64,000 bases of DNA from contig JAZNOW010000022.1 of NCBI GenBank assembly GCA_045589355.1, positions 36,628 through 100,627 on the forward strand, given 5' to 3'. Position numbers and translations under genes: made by a program. Source of the DNA: RUG563 sp045589355. GTDB taxonomy: Bacteria > Bacillota > Clostridia > Christensenellales > Aristaeellaceae. The notes under the pieces were generated by a model. The model was not told the DNA's origin and searched no databases. It saw only the letters and a list, made by a program, of their open reading frames with translations. Below, piece by piece: positions 53,703 to 61,759 of the stretch (its first letter is position 1; each line of letters begins with the position of its first letter).

Positions 53703-55928
53703 TTACTCCTTTGCTTTAAATGATTTTGGAAATCCTCTCAAATTAAGTTCGTCTTTGTATGGAATTATTGGGGTATATAGTTGAGTGTATGCACGACCGA
53801 TAGCACCTTCAAACAGAATATATTCTGCACGATTTTCCTCAATTCCGGATCTACAGCAGTGTTTTTGAGATATACCAGGATATGGTTCAACATAATAGAT
53901 TTTCTTGATGTGATGCTGCTTTGAATTTTTGGCACACATTTCGCATGGACTAGATGTTGTAAAAAGACAACCATCAACAATACGTTGTTGATCGCATGTG
54001 AGCATGGCCTTTTCTTCAGCATGCATTGCTCGAGCATTCATTGGGTTCTTTTCACCAGTTATTTCAGCGTGTAAGTCTTTGAAACAAAAGCAAGCTGGTA
54101 AGCCATTTAGGCGAAGTTTGATTTCTCCAGGTATGAATTTGTACTTTCTGAGAAGCTCTTGAAATGCATCATCACCATCATATTCATAGTCGCTATATGC
54201 AGGCTTATCTATATTTTTACTCAAATCAATTAGATTACGATAAACACAAGAGGTTTCGCCACATGGAACATCATTCCAACCAAGAGAGAGAATATTATAA
54301 TCTGAATCAGTTGTTACAGCACCGACCTGACGAGAAATGCAACCAGAATTTGCTTTTGCGGCATATGCAATTTGCATGCATCTTTCAACAGAGGTTGGCA
54401 GTAGCAAACCGGGATGTATGATAAGGGAAATATATCTAATCAATTGATAGTTGAGCCGTGGTTTATACTGTTCATCTTCAGTATCTGCAATAAAGATATC
54501 TGCATTTTGAATACATGATTCAACATCTTGAAGGAAAAAAGGAAATAACCCAGTTAGGTAAAGAAATATTCTAAGTGGATCAGTAAAGATGTGCCAGTAG
54601 TATTCTTGCAGATCAGTTGTAATGCTCTCTTTTTTAAAAGCCTTGAATATTGTATCGTTGTCTGGTTCATGTGAAGAGACAATTAATGATTTAACTAGTT
54701 GATATTGTTTTTCATCAAGTATAAATTGATCGCTATGAATTTGAGAATTATAGTTTGAAATATTCGAGACTGTGCTATTTATTAATGATATGTATTTTAG
54801 CATTTTATCGATTAAGGAGTAGCGATCATCATCTTTGCCAATGCGACTTTGACATTTTTCACAATGCTTTTGTAATACATCTAAAAAAGGACGTAATTTT
54901 TTACTTGAGTGTCCAGGGCGTTCATTGAAGTCAATTCTATTTATCATTTCAGATGTATAGCGTTTTATTGGATTGTGCATTAGGCGTCTTTGGCGGATGT
55001 CTTCACTACAGGAAATAGATATGAGATAATAAGCTGAATATCGATCTTTCAAGTAGTTACTTTCATACACATTCTTGATGGAATCGATTATTATTGGAAT
55101 TGGTTTTTTGACAATTTTTTTCTCGTAGTTATCTCGACGCAAAATCTTTATAAACGAATTGATCCTTGCAGCAATTGAGTAAATTGGATGCGCATCAGGA
55201 TATTTCAGAGGCTGTCTATCAATACGTGTAGAATACCAAGTGTTCCATTGAGCTTCATGTCGTGATGTATCTAGAGTTCCAAAAAATCTAATCTCATTTC
55301 CATACTGTTGAAATAGATTGGTAAAATGCTTACCCAGTGAATCGTGGATATTTTTGCTAAACGTAGGTAGCCATTCAGAGATGAAATATTTATATATTTC
55401 AAAAGTTTCAGGAGTCATAGATTCCGGATGATGTTCTTGTGTAATATTTCTTACATAATCTATAGCAATGTTTACATTATCAATATTTATTCTCGAACCA
55501 TTTTCTATAGTTTGTGGTATGGGCATGCACAGATTCCAAAGACTGATGTTTTCACCATTTGATATATTCTTGGTGTAGAAATCTGCAATGCGTGCCCATG
55601 TTTGATTGCTTTCAAGAAGAAACGATGTGATGATTTCTCGGGTTCTAATGAGACGAAATTCTTGGGGTGCATTATCGCTATAGAAGCGCCTAACAATTCT
55701 TATTTCTCTTTCCAAGTCGCTGTTTAGTCCGTCCATTCCTGGCTGAGGTGGAGACGGTAAAAGATCGTCAATATTTCTCATTATGCGATTTGCAGTATCA
55801 CTGCATCCAGAGCCAACTTTACCCGTTAATGCCAATATGAAGTACTCTTTTTTTTGCATAAATACATCATTAATCGTGTTGAGTTTAATATGATCCATCA
55901 TGGAAATCTGATTAATGGCATCTGTCAT
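53703..55928 (-). CDS. AvcD-like P-loop/deoxycytidylate deaminase, probable anti-phage protein
   Basis: A 741-residue protein with an N-terminal P-loop (ILALTGKVGSGCSDTANRIM) of the kinase-like type and a C-terminal zinc deaminase. The deaminase carries GCISRQVGAVTTDSDYNI, the HxE motif AMHAEEKAML and SSPCEMCAK with the two zinc cysteines. This order is that of AvcD-type antiviral dC deaminases, which deplete dCTP and dCMP during phage infection. The protein is longer than the AvcD proteins I know, with a middle region of some 450 residues of unknown nature. Start at 55928, ten bases after AAGGAG; the ATG at 55937 is too close to it. AT-rich, unlike the backbone. Confidence 0.82.
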   Translation of the reverse strand: MTDAINQISMMDHIKLNTINDVFMQKKEYFILALTGKVGSGCSDTANRIMRNIDDLLPSPPQPGMDGLNSDLEREIRIVRRFYSDNAPQEFRLIRTREIITSFLLESNQTWARIADFYTKNISNGENISLWNLCMPIPQTIENGSRINIDNVNIAIDYVRNITQEHHPESMTPETFEIYKYFISEWLPTFSKNIHDSLGKHFTNLFQQYGNEIRFFGTLDTSRHEAQWNTWYSTRIDRQPLKYPDAHPIYSIAARINSFIKILRRDNYEKKIVKKPIPIIIDSIKNVYESNYLKDRYSAYYLISISCSEDIRQRRLMHNPIKRYTSEMINRIDFNERPGHSSKKLRPFLDVLQKHCEKCQSRIGKDDDRYSLIDKMLKYISLINSTVSNISNYNSQIHSDQFILDEKQYQLVKSLIVSSHEPDNDTIFKAFKKESITTDLQEYYWHIFTDPLRIFLYLTGLFPFFLQDVESCIQNADIFIADTEDEQYKPRLNYQLIRYISLIIHPGLLLPTSVERCMQIAYAAKANSGCISRQVGAVTTDSDYNILSLGWNDVPCGETSCVYRNLIDLSKNIDKPAYSDYEYDGDDAFQELLRKYKFIPGEIKLRLNGLPACFCFKDLHAEITGEKNPMNARAMHAEEKAMLTCDQQRIVDGCLFTTSSPCEMCAKNSKQHHIKKIYYVEPYPGISQKHCCRSGIEENRAEYILFEGAIGRAYTQLYTPIIPYKDELNLRGFPKSFKAKE

Positions 55929-55937
55929 AGTTCTCAT

Positions 55938-56312
55938 ACTCCTTGAAATTATTGCTGAACACTGAATTAGCTATCATCATTAATAGTGCATATATGGAGA
56001 TAATTGCACTATCAAATCAAAAACTTTGCATTTGGATAGCCAAATGCCCTGCTTGCAACAATTGAGGAGAAGTAACCAACGTGTCCAAAGCATTGAGAAA
56101 ATTCCAATGACTAAGTTTTTTATTTATTATGAAGAACCTATGTCGATGTCCTGCCAGAGCAATTACGATCGTGCCTGTAAAACGTAAACAACTCCTCATT
56201 AGGACATAGTATGGTGGCGAAAAGAAACCAGTTGATTATGTTGCAATGTGCAAAACTAAATCAAACAGTAGCTGTACCGATGGAGCAACTCAACATTTAC
56301 TTTTCGCATTTT
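55938..56312 (-). ncRNA. Structured intergenic region upstream of the deaminase, candidate AvcI-like RNA
   Basis: Nothing convincingly coding. On the minus strand several inverted repeats follow each other: GCATTTGG/CCAAATGC with a four-base loop (56028-56047), TAGTGCA/TGCACTA (55984-56011), and ATGTCCT/AGGACAT across 56150-56210. A known AvcD gene has a small inhibitory RNA (AvcI) in this place, so this is a candidate. A 60-codon frame at 56017-56199 also exists and could be a peptide or gene fragment. Confidence 0.35.
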
Positions 56313-56723
56313 CTATTTAGGATAAAGAACAGCGTATTTGAAAACATTCCAATTTAGTTTCTGTTCACATCGATCGCAAAATGCTTGGTATTCTCGTTCT
56401 ATACTGTTATGACAGCGTGGACAAACTGGAAAAGTAACATATTTTCCATTGTAGTTAATATAACGATTGTAGTGTATTACTTGCATAGAAAATCGATACG
56501 ACAATTCTTCATCTGCCGTAGTAAATCCTAATAGGTCATTAGGGATTTGTTCAAGTCCGAGACAGATTTTTTCCAGTGTGTTGATTGAGGGAGCCGTCTG
56601 CCCGCGTGCAATAGAACCAAAGTATCTAGAGGACATGTTGCACAGTTCTGAAGCAGTTTCGTAGGAACGTTCTCGACTGTCACAAAGATTCAAAAGAGCG
56701 CTGGAAAGCTTTTTGGAAAACAT
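56313..56723 (-). CDS. XRE-type helix-turn-helix protein with zinc ribbon
   Basis: A 136-residue regulator. The N-terminal HTH (YETASELCNMSSRYFGSIAR, then PSINTLEKICLGLEQIPNDL) resembles Cro/CI-type domains. The C-terminus has a rubredoxin-like zinc ribbon with CPRCHNS and CDRCEQK. It stands upstream of the deaminase operon on the same strand and has a palindrome in its own promoter region, so it may regulate itself and perhaps the cassette. Regulation is inferred from position. Confidence 0.72.
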   Translation of the reverse strand: MFSKKLSSALLNLCDSRERSYETASELCNMSSRYFGSIARGQTAPSINTLEKICLGLEQIPNDLLGFTTADEELSYRFSMQVIHYNRYINYNGKYVTFPVCPRCHNSIEREYQAFCDRCEQKLNWNVFKYAVLYPK

Positions 56724-56739
56724 GGTTTGTTCCCGCCTT

Positions 56740-56756
56740 CTGTACAGTATATACAG
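56740..56756. promoter_or_regulatory. Palindrome upstream of the XRE gene, putative operator
   Basis: CTGTA (56740-56744) and TACAG (56752-56756) flank a 7-base spacer, 17 bases before the XRE gene start. On the minus strand it overlaps a TATACT -10-like element, fitting repressor binding. Confidence 0.45.
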
Positions 56757-56871
56757 TCAGCGTAGTAAAAAAGCACTTTTCTTTCGAGGAAGTATCGTTC
56801 TTAAATATATGTGCATGAAAAAAGAAAAATTCATGCTTGACTCAAGAAGAAAGATATGAGAATTGTAAATT

Positions 56872-57543
56872 TCAATTCAAGTCACGAACTAACTCAGAGG
56901 TTGTTCTCATAAAAAAGCATATTTGTAAGTAGCTATTTCTAAATATTTGAGTTAATAGATATTGAAATTTCCAAGAATCAAGAATACTCACACAATCCAG
57001 ATTGTTGATTAAAATAGCTATTTCTCCATTAAGAAAAGTATAATCACGTATACCTTGTTCAAGATCACTGATTTCTCTCTGGATAAGTTTTAAATAAGTT
57101 GTTGTCTTTTTTTTCCATTGGGAAAAAATATCATAATCAGAAATGCCTTCTTCTTTTTCAGTTTTATCAGAAAAATAGAAAGAACAATAAAGCTCGCAAA
57201 TAACATCGATTGTATGCAAGAGAGAATGAATAGTTTGTTTGGAGAAGATGCTAATATCAAAGGGAAAGCTGTCAATTTGCTGGCGTACCAGAGACATTAA
57301 GTAAAGAAAGTAATCTTCAGTCTTGACGGTTTTAGCATCATACAGAATGAAACGCAAGGGCTTTTCATCTAAACGTTCATTGAATCCTTCTTTTATCAAC
57401 AAGTCTATAAATGTTTCTCGATCTGCGCCGGGAGCCATATTAATGAGTATCTTTACCAGTTTTTCGTCTTTTGCTTTTCGAGAAACCGAAGGATTTTTGA
57501 GTATCTCATATAGTCTCATGATAAGGTTTTCTTTATCCTTCAT
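56872..57543 (-). CDS. Hypothetical protein
   Basis: A 223-residue protein that I do not recognise. The N-terminus is basic and helical (ENLIMRLYEILKNPSVSRKAK), followed by long amphipathic helices with coiled-coil tendency (YLKLIQREISDLEQGIRD). No signal peptide or clear membrane segment. AAAGGA lies before the ATG. It is the most upstream gene of the minus-strand cassette, 148 bases from the XRE gene, AT-rich like its neighbours. It may belong to the cassette or be independent cargo. Confidence 0.45.
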   Translation of the reverse strand: MKDKENLIMRLYEILKNPSVSRKAKDEKLVKILINMAPGADRETFIDLLIKEGFNERLDEKPLRFILYDAKTVKTEDYFLYLMSLVRQQIDSFPFDISIFSKQTIHSLLHTIDVICELYCSFYFSDKTEKEEGISDYDIFSQWKKKTTTYLKLIQREISDLEQGIRDYTFLNGEIAILINNLDCVSILDSWKFQYLLTQIFRNSYLQICFFMRTTSELVRDLN

Positions 57544-57973
57544 AAATAAATCCTTTCATTTTAGAATATTATTTATGTGCTTGAAAAGGAGAAAATACAT
57601 CACATTTAGAAATATTGATAAATTCGATACATACGAAATATTATTTTGAAGCAATTTGAGGGAGAGATCCGCGAAAATATTCTGTGGTATGCATTGCAGA
57701 CGTTCGATTTTGTTCAAGGTAAGTATTTTCCGAACAATTAATATTTTTCACAAAGAATAACTACAGCATGATCAGGTCACTGTTAACGATCTGATCTTTT
57801 TCTATACTTTCATCACATCCCTATGGAATAAATGAGCGTTCAGTATCTGCACGAAATATGTATGTTTTGAGTTAACTTTTTCACTCCCTAAGTTTTCTTT
57901 TCTGTTATATGATAATACTGCAAACGGAAAGCTGGCCAGCTACCGAAAGCACATAATGAAAGGAGAGAAAACT
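57544..57973. promoter_or_regulatory. Intergenic region with promoter/operator of the first lysin-like gene
   Basis: No gene. At 57882-57890 CACTCCCTA, at 57911-57916 GATAAT (-10-like), at 57919-57923 TGCAA and at 57932-57939 the palindrome CTGGCCAG occur in the same order and nearly the same spacing as upstream of the gene at 62285. The palindrome is 34 bases before the start codon. Upstream, GATCAGGTCACTG...ACGATCTGATC (about 57770-57798) forms a hairpin followed by TTTTTC, probably a terminator. Confidence 0.5.
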
Positions 57974-59221
57974 ATGCCTACTTTTAACGCATATGTACAC
58001 GATGGTCCCCTCAATCTGCGCTCTGCAATGAGCACTGGCAGCAATGCCTTGGCCTCTATCCCGGAAAATGCAAATCTTACTGTGACTCCCTGTGGCAATA
58101 ATGAATGGTTCCAGGCCACCTATAATGGTGTCACGGGTTATGTGGTTGCCCAGTATGTTGCCATTACCAGTGGTGCCGGTGTTTGCCGGGTAAACAATTC
58201 TGGTACTCTCAACATTCGCAAAACCACCTCCACCTCCTCCACGAAGCTGTATGGCGCATCTGCCAATTCTACGCTGACCCTTCTTGATAACACGAGCGTC
58301 TCTGGCTGGTGGCGTGTCAGTAGTGCTCAGGGTACAGGTTGGGCGATGTCTCAGTATCTGATTCTTGTAACAGCTCCTCCCACTGATGAAAATGGTGGTA
58401 CCAATAACACTACACTTCAACTTGGTGATACGGGTTCTGCAGTTAGCGCACTTCAAAATAAGTTGTCTGAACTTCGTTATTACCCTGGTGTAAGTGAAGG
58501 ATATTATGATGGCAATACTGAATGGGCAGTAAAGTATTTTCAGCATCTCAATTTTTTGCCAGAAACAGGTATTGCTAATGCAGCAACTATTTCAAAGATT
58601 AATGATCCGACTGCAATTAAGGCAATTGACGATACCGTTTATTATCGTGGTGTTGCAGGTCCTGCCGTTCCTGATCTCAAAATGAACGACTCTCTTTGGG
58701 CAAACATTAGCTTTGACGCAAGCGGGACCACCCAGGTTGAGACTATTGGCGATTCTGGCAACGCACCTGCTGCGATTGCAATTGCTTTCTCGACGATTCT
58801 CAAGCGGGCTATGCTTCCTCCTATGATTTGTAATTATGTTATGAATAATGGTTATCGTGATCATACTGGCAATAATGGCGTGACTAGTCAGTTCTTTAAT
58901 AGTGTGGCAGTTGAGTACAACATGAAACTTCTGAATATTGTAGACGATGCATGGACCAATCTCGATACTGTTAAGAACCATTGCAATACTAGTACAGGTG
59001 ATTGCATTGCATTGCTCCGGGTAACTGGTAATACTGCACATAATTATTGCGGAATTAGTGGGGCCACATACCTTGTCGTTTACAAGATTGATAATGATTA
59101 TATCTATATCCAAAATCCTAATGGGAATGCTAGCGGAAGCAATATTTCCCGACTCAATTGGTCGAATAAACGCGATTGGATTAAGGAAGCCTATTTGTAT
59201 CAGTATTGGCCTCGTTATTAA
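57974..59221 (+). CDS. SH3/peptidoglycan-binding protein with a C39-like peptidase domain lacking catalytic residues
   Basis: A 415-residue protein with two N-terminal SH3b repeats (GPLNLRSAMSTGSNALASIP... and SGTLNIRKTTSTSSTKLYG...), a peptidoglycan-binding domain (TLQLGDTGSAVSALQNKLSEL) and a C-terminal domain shaped like C39-type cysteine peptidases (MICNYVMNNGYRDHTGNNG..., YIYIQNPNG). Where an active C39 enzyme has Cys it reads DSGNAPAAIAIAF, and the His position reads ATYLVVYKI, so hydrolase activity is doubtful. There is no signal peptide. GAAAGGAG precedes ATG 57974. It may bind cell walls, like a phage or bacteriocin-type protein. Confidence 0.65.
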   Translation: MPTFNAYVHDGPLNLRSAMSTGSNALASIPENANLTVTPCGNNEWFQATYNGVTGYVVAQYVAITSGAGVCRVNNSGTLNIRKTTSTSSTKLYGASANSTLTLLDNTSVSGWWRVSSAQGTGWAMSQYLILVTAPPTDENGGTNNTTLQLGDTGSAVSALQNKLSELRYYPGVSEGYYDGNTEWAVKYFQHLNFLPETGIANAATISKINDPTAIKAIDDTVYYRGVAGPAVPDLKMNDSLWANISFDASGTTQVETIGDSGNAPAAIAIAFSTILKRAMLPPMICNYVMNNGYRDHTGNNGVTSQFFNSVAVEYNMKLLNIVDDAWTNLDTVKNHCNTSTGDCIALLRVTGNTAHNYCGISGATYLVVYKIDNDYIYIQNPNGNASGSNISRLNWSNKRDWIKEAYLYQYWPRY

Positions 59222-59328
59222 TTAGGTCTGTTTAAGAAGCTGTTTCTATTCTGATGGCAATGATGGTTTCTATGATGGCTTTTGTATGTTAAGATGATTA
59301 TACTATAAAAGCAAAACACGGTTATTAC

Positions 59329-59365
59329 GCTTTTCATCCCCTCTTAAGGGATGAAAAGCCTTTTT
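59329..59365 (+). terminator. Intrinsic terminator
   Basis: GCTTTTCATCCC (59329-59340), loop CTCTTAA, GGGATGAAAAGC (59348-59359), then CTTTTTG. It ends the gene at 57974-59221. Confidence 0.88.
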
Positions 59366-59849
59366 GTTTAAGTGCTTTAGCAAGAAAACAACCACTAGCA
59401 GAACTGGGAGATTTAAAAAGCTTTAGCTTCGGGTTGATAGAGCGGAGCAACAACGAAGAAAGAAACGAAGGCGCATACCAATACATAAGTATTACTCGCC
59501 TGTGTATTGTAAGCTAGATGTTGTGATTGAAAGACTTTCAATACATCATTTGATGCAGCTAGTATATAATACCTTGAAGACTCGGGGCATACCACCTGGT
59601 TGTGATTAAGATAATTCAAATAGTATCAGGTGTTTTATTGAGTAAGATGAGAATGTATGTGCAACGATAATTATTTGAATATTGACAATAAAACAGACTA
59701 TAAGATATATATTCATATAGTAACATATGTAAAAACATCAATACACAATTGATTCTCAGTTGACAAGATCAGGTGGATGTCATATAATTCAAATGTTAAG
59801 AAATAGTAACAAAACTGCAACAGATTTATTTAGTGAAGGAGGAGTGGAA
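59366..59849. other. Intergenic region with hairpins and a consensus promoter
   Basis: No convincing gene. Inverted repeats CAATACA/TGTATTG (about 59480-59510) and CACCTG/CAGGTG (about 59591-59633) suggest a structured RNA or remnant. At 59760-59765 TTGACA and at 59783-59788 TATAAT, 17 bases apart, form a consensus promoter 61 bases before the gene at 59850. Confidence 0.45.
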
Positions 59850-61004
59850 ATGAGTAAGAAATGTTTTGTGACGTTTGTATTTCTCATGGTGAGTATTTTG
59901 CTGTTCGAGTTACCTTTTTGTGCTTTTGCCATGACAGAGCAGGAATGGAATGAAAAATGTTGGACTAAAACTACAGAAACTGTTACTTTGTATGATGTAC
60001 AGTATGATGATAATGGTATCCCTCAACTGACAGCAATTGGTTCCATTCCGTCAAATACCTATATTCGAAGTGGAAAAGACGATTTGCAAAACCGTATTAT
60101 GCAGGTGTATTACTACAAAAACGGTACCACACACAGTGCATATATGAAAGTAGATAATAATATTGCTAATGCATCGTTGCTTTTGCATATTGATAATGGA
60201 ACGGTAACAAAAGTACCAGAGGCGATGCTTAAGAATCCGACAGCATTACTAAATTATTTAAACCAATCTGCGCCCCAAGGAGTGACATATTCTCTTATTC
60301 CCGGCACAAACAAAGTGCACGCAGAAGGGAAAGCTCCTATTATTCAGGATGGTGCTTATGCAGATGAGCGTACTCTCGGTCAGGGAAACAATGTCTCTAC
60401 AGTAACGAATTCTTCGACCCAAAAGACACAGAAAGCTATCAAGGATGATGCTGTTGTCCGCTATAGCAATGAAGCTGTACAGCTGATACGGCTCGGTGTT
60501 GCCACCAGCACGGTGCTTCTGAACGGAGAAGAGAAGGAAGTCCCCACTTTCGAACTGGACTTTGGCAGCACGGCAGAAAAGGAAAAGCAGGTGGCGGTGA
60601 TCCACGCCCCCAAGACCGGTAAATGCACCCTGCGCGCTAAAGCATCGGACAGCGGCAAAGCTCTGCAAAAGTGCAAGGCAGGCACAGTGGTGATGGTGCT
60701 GGAATATGGCCGGAACTGGTGTAAAATCAGCGATAACGGCAATGTGGGCTATGTGCAAACCGATTGCCTGAAATGGTACGACGCCGAAACGGAGGGCACG
60801 GGCCTGCTTTCCTACAATGGCCGTACCACCGGCAGCACCACTATCAATGTACGCAATACCTCCTCCGGTGACAGTGCCAAGATCGCTGAATGGCCCACCG
60901 GCACTGAAGTGGAAGTGTTCGGTTTAGAAAACGGATGGTACGAAATCGAATATGATGGTATTCATGGCTTTGTAATGGAAAAGTTCTTAACGAGCCGGGA
61001 ATGA
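59850..61004 (+). CDS. Secreted protein with two C-terminal SH3 domains, mosaic composition
   Basis: A 384-residue exported protein with a signal peptide (FVTFVFLMVSILLFELPFCAFA), an unrecognised domain (residues about 25-210), then two SH3b domains (GKCTLRAKASDSGKALQKCK..., STTINVRNTSSGDSAKIAEW...). It is likely to bind the cell wall. The first 600 bases are AT-rich, while from about 60480 the DNA turns GC-rich, like the chromosome at the left of the window; the gene looks like a recombination product. The start at 59850 follows AAGGAGGAG; earlier in-frame ATGs have no ribosome site. Confidence 0.7.
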   Translation: MSKKCFVTFVFLMVSILLFELPFCAFAMTEQEWNEKCWTKTTETVTLYDVQYDDNGIPQLTAIGSIPSNTYIRSGKDDLQNRIMQVYYYKNGTTHSAYMKVDNNIANASLLLHIDNGTVTKVPEAMLKNPTALLNYLNQSAPQGVTYSLIPGTNKVHAEGKAPIIQDGAYADERTLGQGNNVSTVTNSSTQKTQKAIKDDAVVRYSNEAVQLIRLGVATSTVLLNGEEKEVPTFELDFGSTAEKEKQVAVIHAPKTGKCTLRAKASDSGKALQKCKAGTVVMVLEYGRNWCKISDNGNVGYVQTDCLKWYDAETEGTGLLSYNGRTTGSTTINVRNTSSGDSAKIAEWPTGTEVEVFGLENGWYEIEYDGIHGFVMEKFLTSRE

Positions 61005-61011
61005 GCCACAC

Positions 61012-61051
61012 AAGACAAGGGTCAATGCTTTAAAGTATTGATCCTTGTCTT
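61012..61051 (+). terminator. Intrinsic terminator
   Basis: AAGACAAGGGTCAAT (61012-61026) pairs with ATTGATCCTTGTCTT (61037-61051, one G-U) directly after the stop of the SH3 gene. Confidence 0.75.
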
Positions 61052-61055
61052 TCAT

Positions 61056-61101
61056 TGCAACATAATGCAACAAAATTGGACGATTTGCAACGAAATGCAA
61101 C
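61056..61101. repeat. Helically phased TGCAAC direct repeats
   Basis: TGCAAC occurs at 61056, 61066, 61086 and 61096, and a degenerate copy TTGGAC at 61076. The period is exactly 10 bases, so all copies face the same side of the helix. The array ends 11 bases before the -35 element at 61112. Confidence 0.7.
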
Positions 61102-61111
61102 GAAATGATCC

Positions 61112-61177
61112 TTTACAAGATTTTTAGAATGTGATAATATATTCTTACAAAAGTTGGGTGTCGCCCAACTTTTTTAT
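61112..61177 (+). promoter_or_regulatory. Promoter and attenuator-like hairpin of the SSB gene
   Basis: TTTACA, 17 bases, TAATAT form a promoter. Soon after it, AAAAGTTGGG/CCCAACTTTT (61149-61173) with a five-base loop and T run is a terminator-like hairpin in the leader. A GGAGGAGG site near 61193 precedes an 11-codon TTG frame (MRFSFLVLFSE), perhaps a leader peptide. Confidence 0.5.
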
Positions 61178-61257
61178 TATTCTTTTTTCCTGGAGGAGGT
61201 GTTGTTGCGGTTTAGTTTTCTAGTTTTATTCAGTGAATAGAGAAAGGGGGTGCAGAG

Positions 61258-61617
61258 ATGAATCATGTGTTTCTTTCGGGTAAGGTTGAGCAGAAGCCGT
61301 TTCTTGTTTCAAAAGAGCAGCAAGTGCCTCATGCACAAGTTGAACTGACAATTTTTCACCGAACGGTATCTGGTCAAGAGAAAAAGGAAACTTTCACTTT
61401 GAATGCATGGAATAATGTTGCTCTTAGCATGATGAACAAGGTTAGAGCAGGAGCTAATATGAGTGTAAAGGGTTACTTATCCATTCAGAGAAATGATCAT
61501 GAGTCCAAAATGGAAGTGACGGTTGAAGAGTTTCAGGTGAGTTCTCAACCTGTTTCAAGACCTGAAAGGCGCAATAGCCATTGTTCTTGGTCTGCCAGGC
61601 AGCTTATTCCGATCTGA
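61258..61617 (+). CDS. Single-stranded DNA-binding-like protein with a recombined 3' end
   Basis: A 119-residue OB-fold protein of the SSB type: MNHVFLSGKVEQKPFL, AQVELTIFHRTVSGQEKKETF, LNAWNNVALSMMNKVRAGAN and MSVKGYLSIQRN correspond to the order in SSB. The last 17 residues (from about RRNSHCSW) are not SSB-like and come from another gene fragment in a different frame, so the normal tail is lost. No acidic DxxF-type tip is seen. AAGGGGGTG precedes the ATG. It lies behind the phased-repeat promoter. Confidence 0.65.
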   Translation: MNHVFLSGKVEQKPFLVSKEQQVPHAQVELTIFHRTVSGQEKKETFTLNAWNNVALSMMNKVRAGANMSVKGYLSIQRNDHESKMEVTVEEFQVSSQPVSRPERRNSHCSWSARQLIPI

Positions 61618-61679
61618 CCGACGATGGCCTGTGCGGTCCTGCAACTAAAGCCAAGTTGTTTTCTTTGCATGGGACGTAA
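61578..61679 (+). pseudogene. Fragment of a peptidoglycan-binding domain
   Basis: In the frame ending TAA at 61677-61679 the DNA encodes AYSDLTDDGLCGPATKAKLF, the end of a peptidoglycan-binding domain, without a start. It overlaps the altered tail of the SSB-like gene. The composition is GC-richer than the surroundings. A recombination scar. Confidence 0.65.
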
Positions 61680-61726
61680 TTTATTGCAATTACATTCCTA
61701 ACTATCAATTGCAACTAATAACAAAA

Positions 61727-61759
61727 AGGAGGTTGTTACTAAAGCAGCCTCCTATTTTT
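61727..61759 (+). terminator. Intrinsic terminator
   Basis: AGGAGGTTG (61727-61735) pairs with CAGCCTCCT (61745-61753, one G-U), then ATTTTTT. It follows the SSB-like gene and its fragment. Confidence 0.75.

Noticed and set aside
57905..58546. 213-codon minus-strand frame opposite the SH3 gene
   Set aside because: It is antisense to a recognised domain protein, with no ribosome site and no recognisable motif.
61258..61617. Intact, normal SSB gene
   Set aside because: The last residues come from a different gene fragment and the usual acidic tail is missing, so I describe it as altered.
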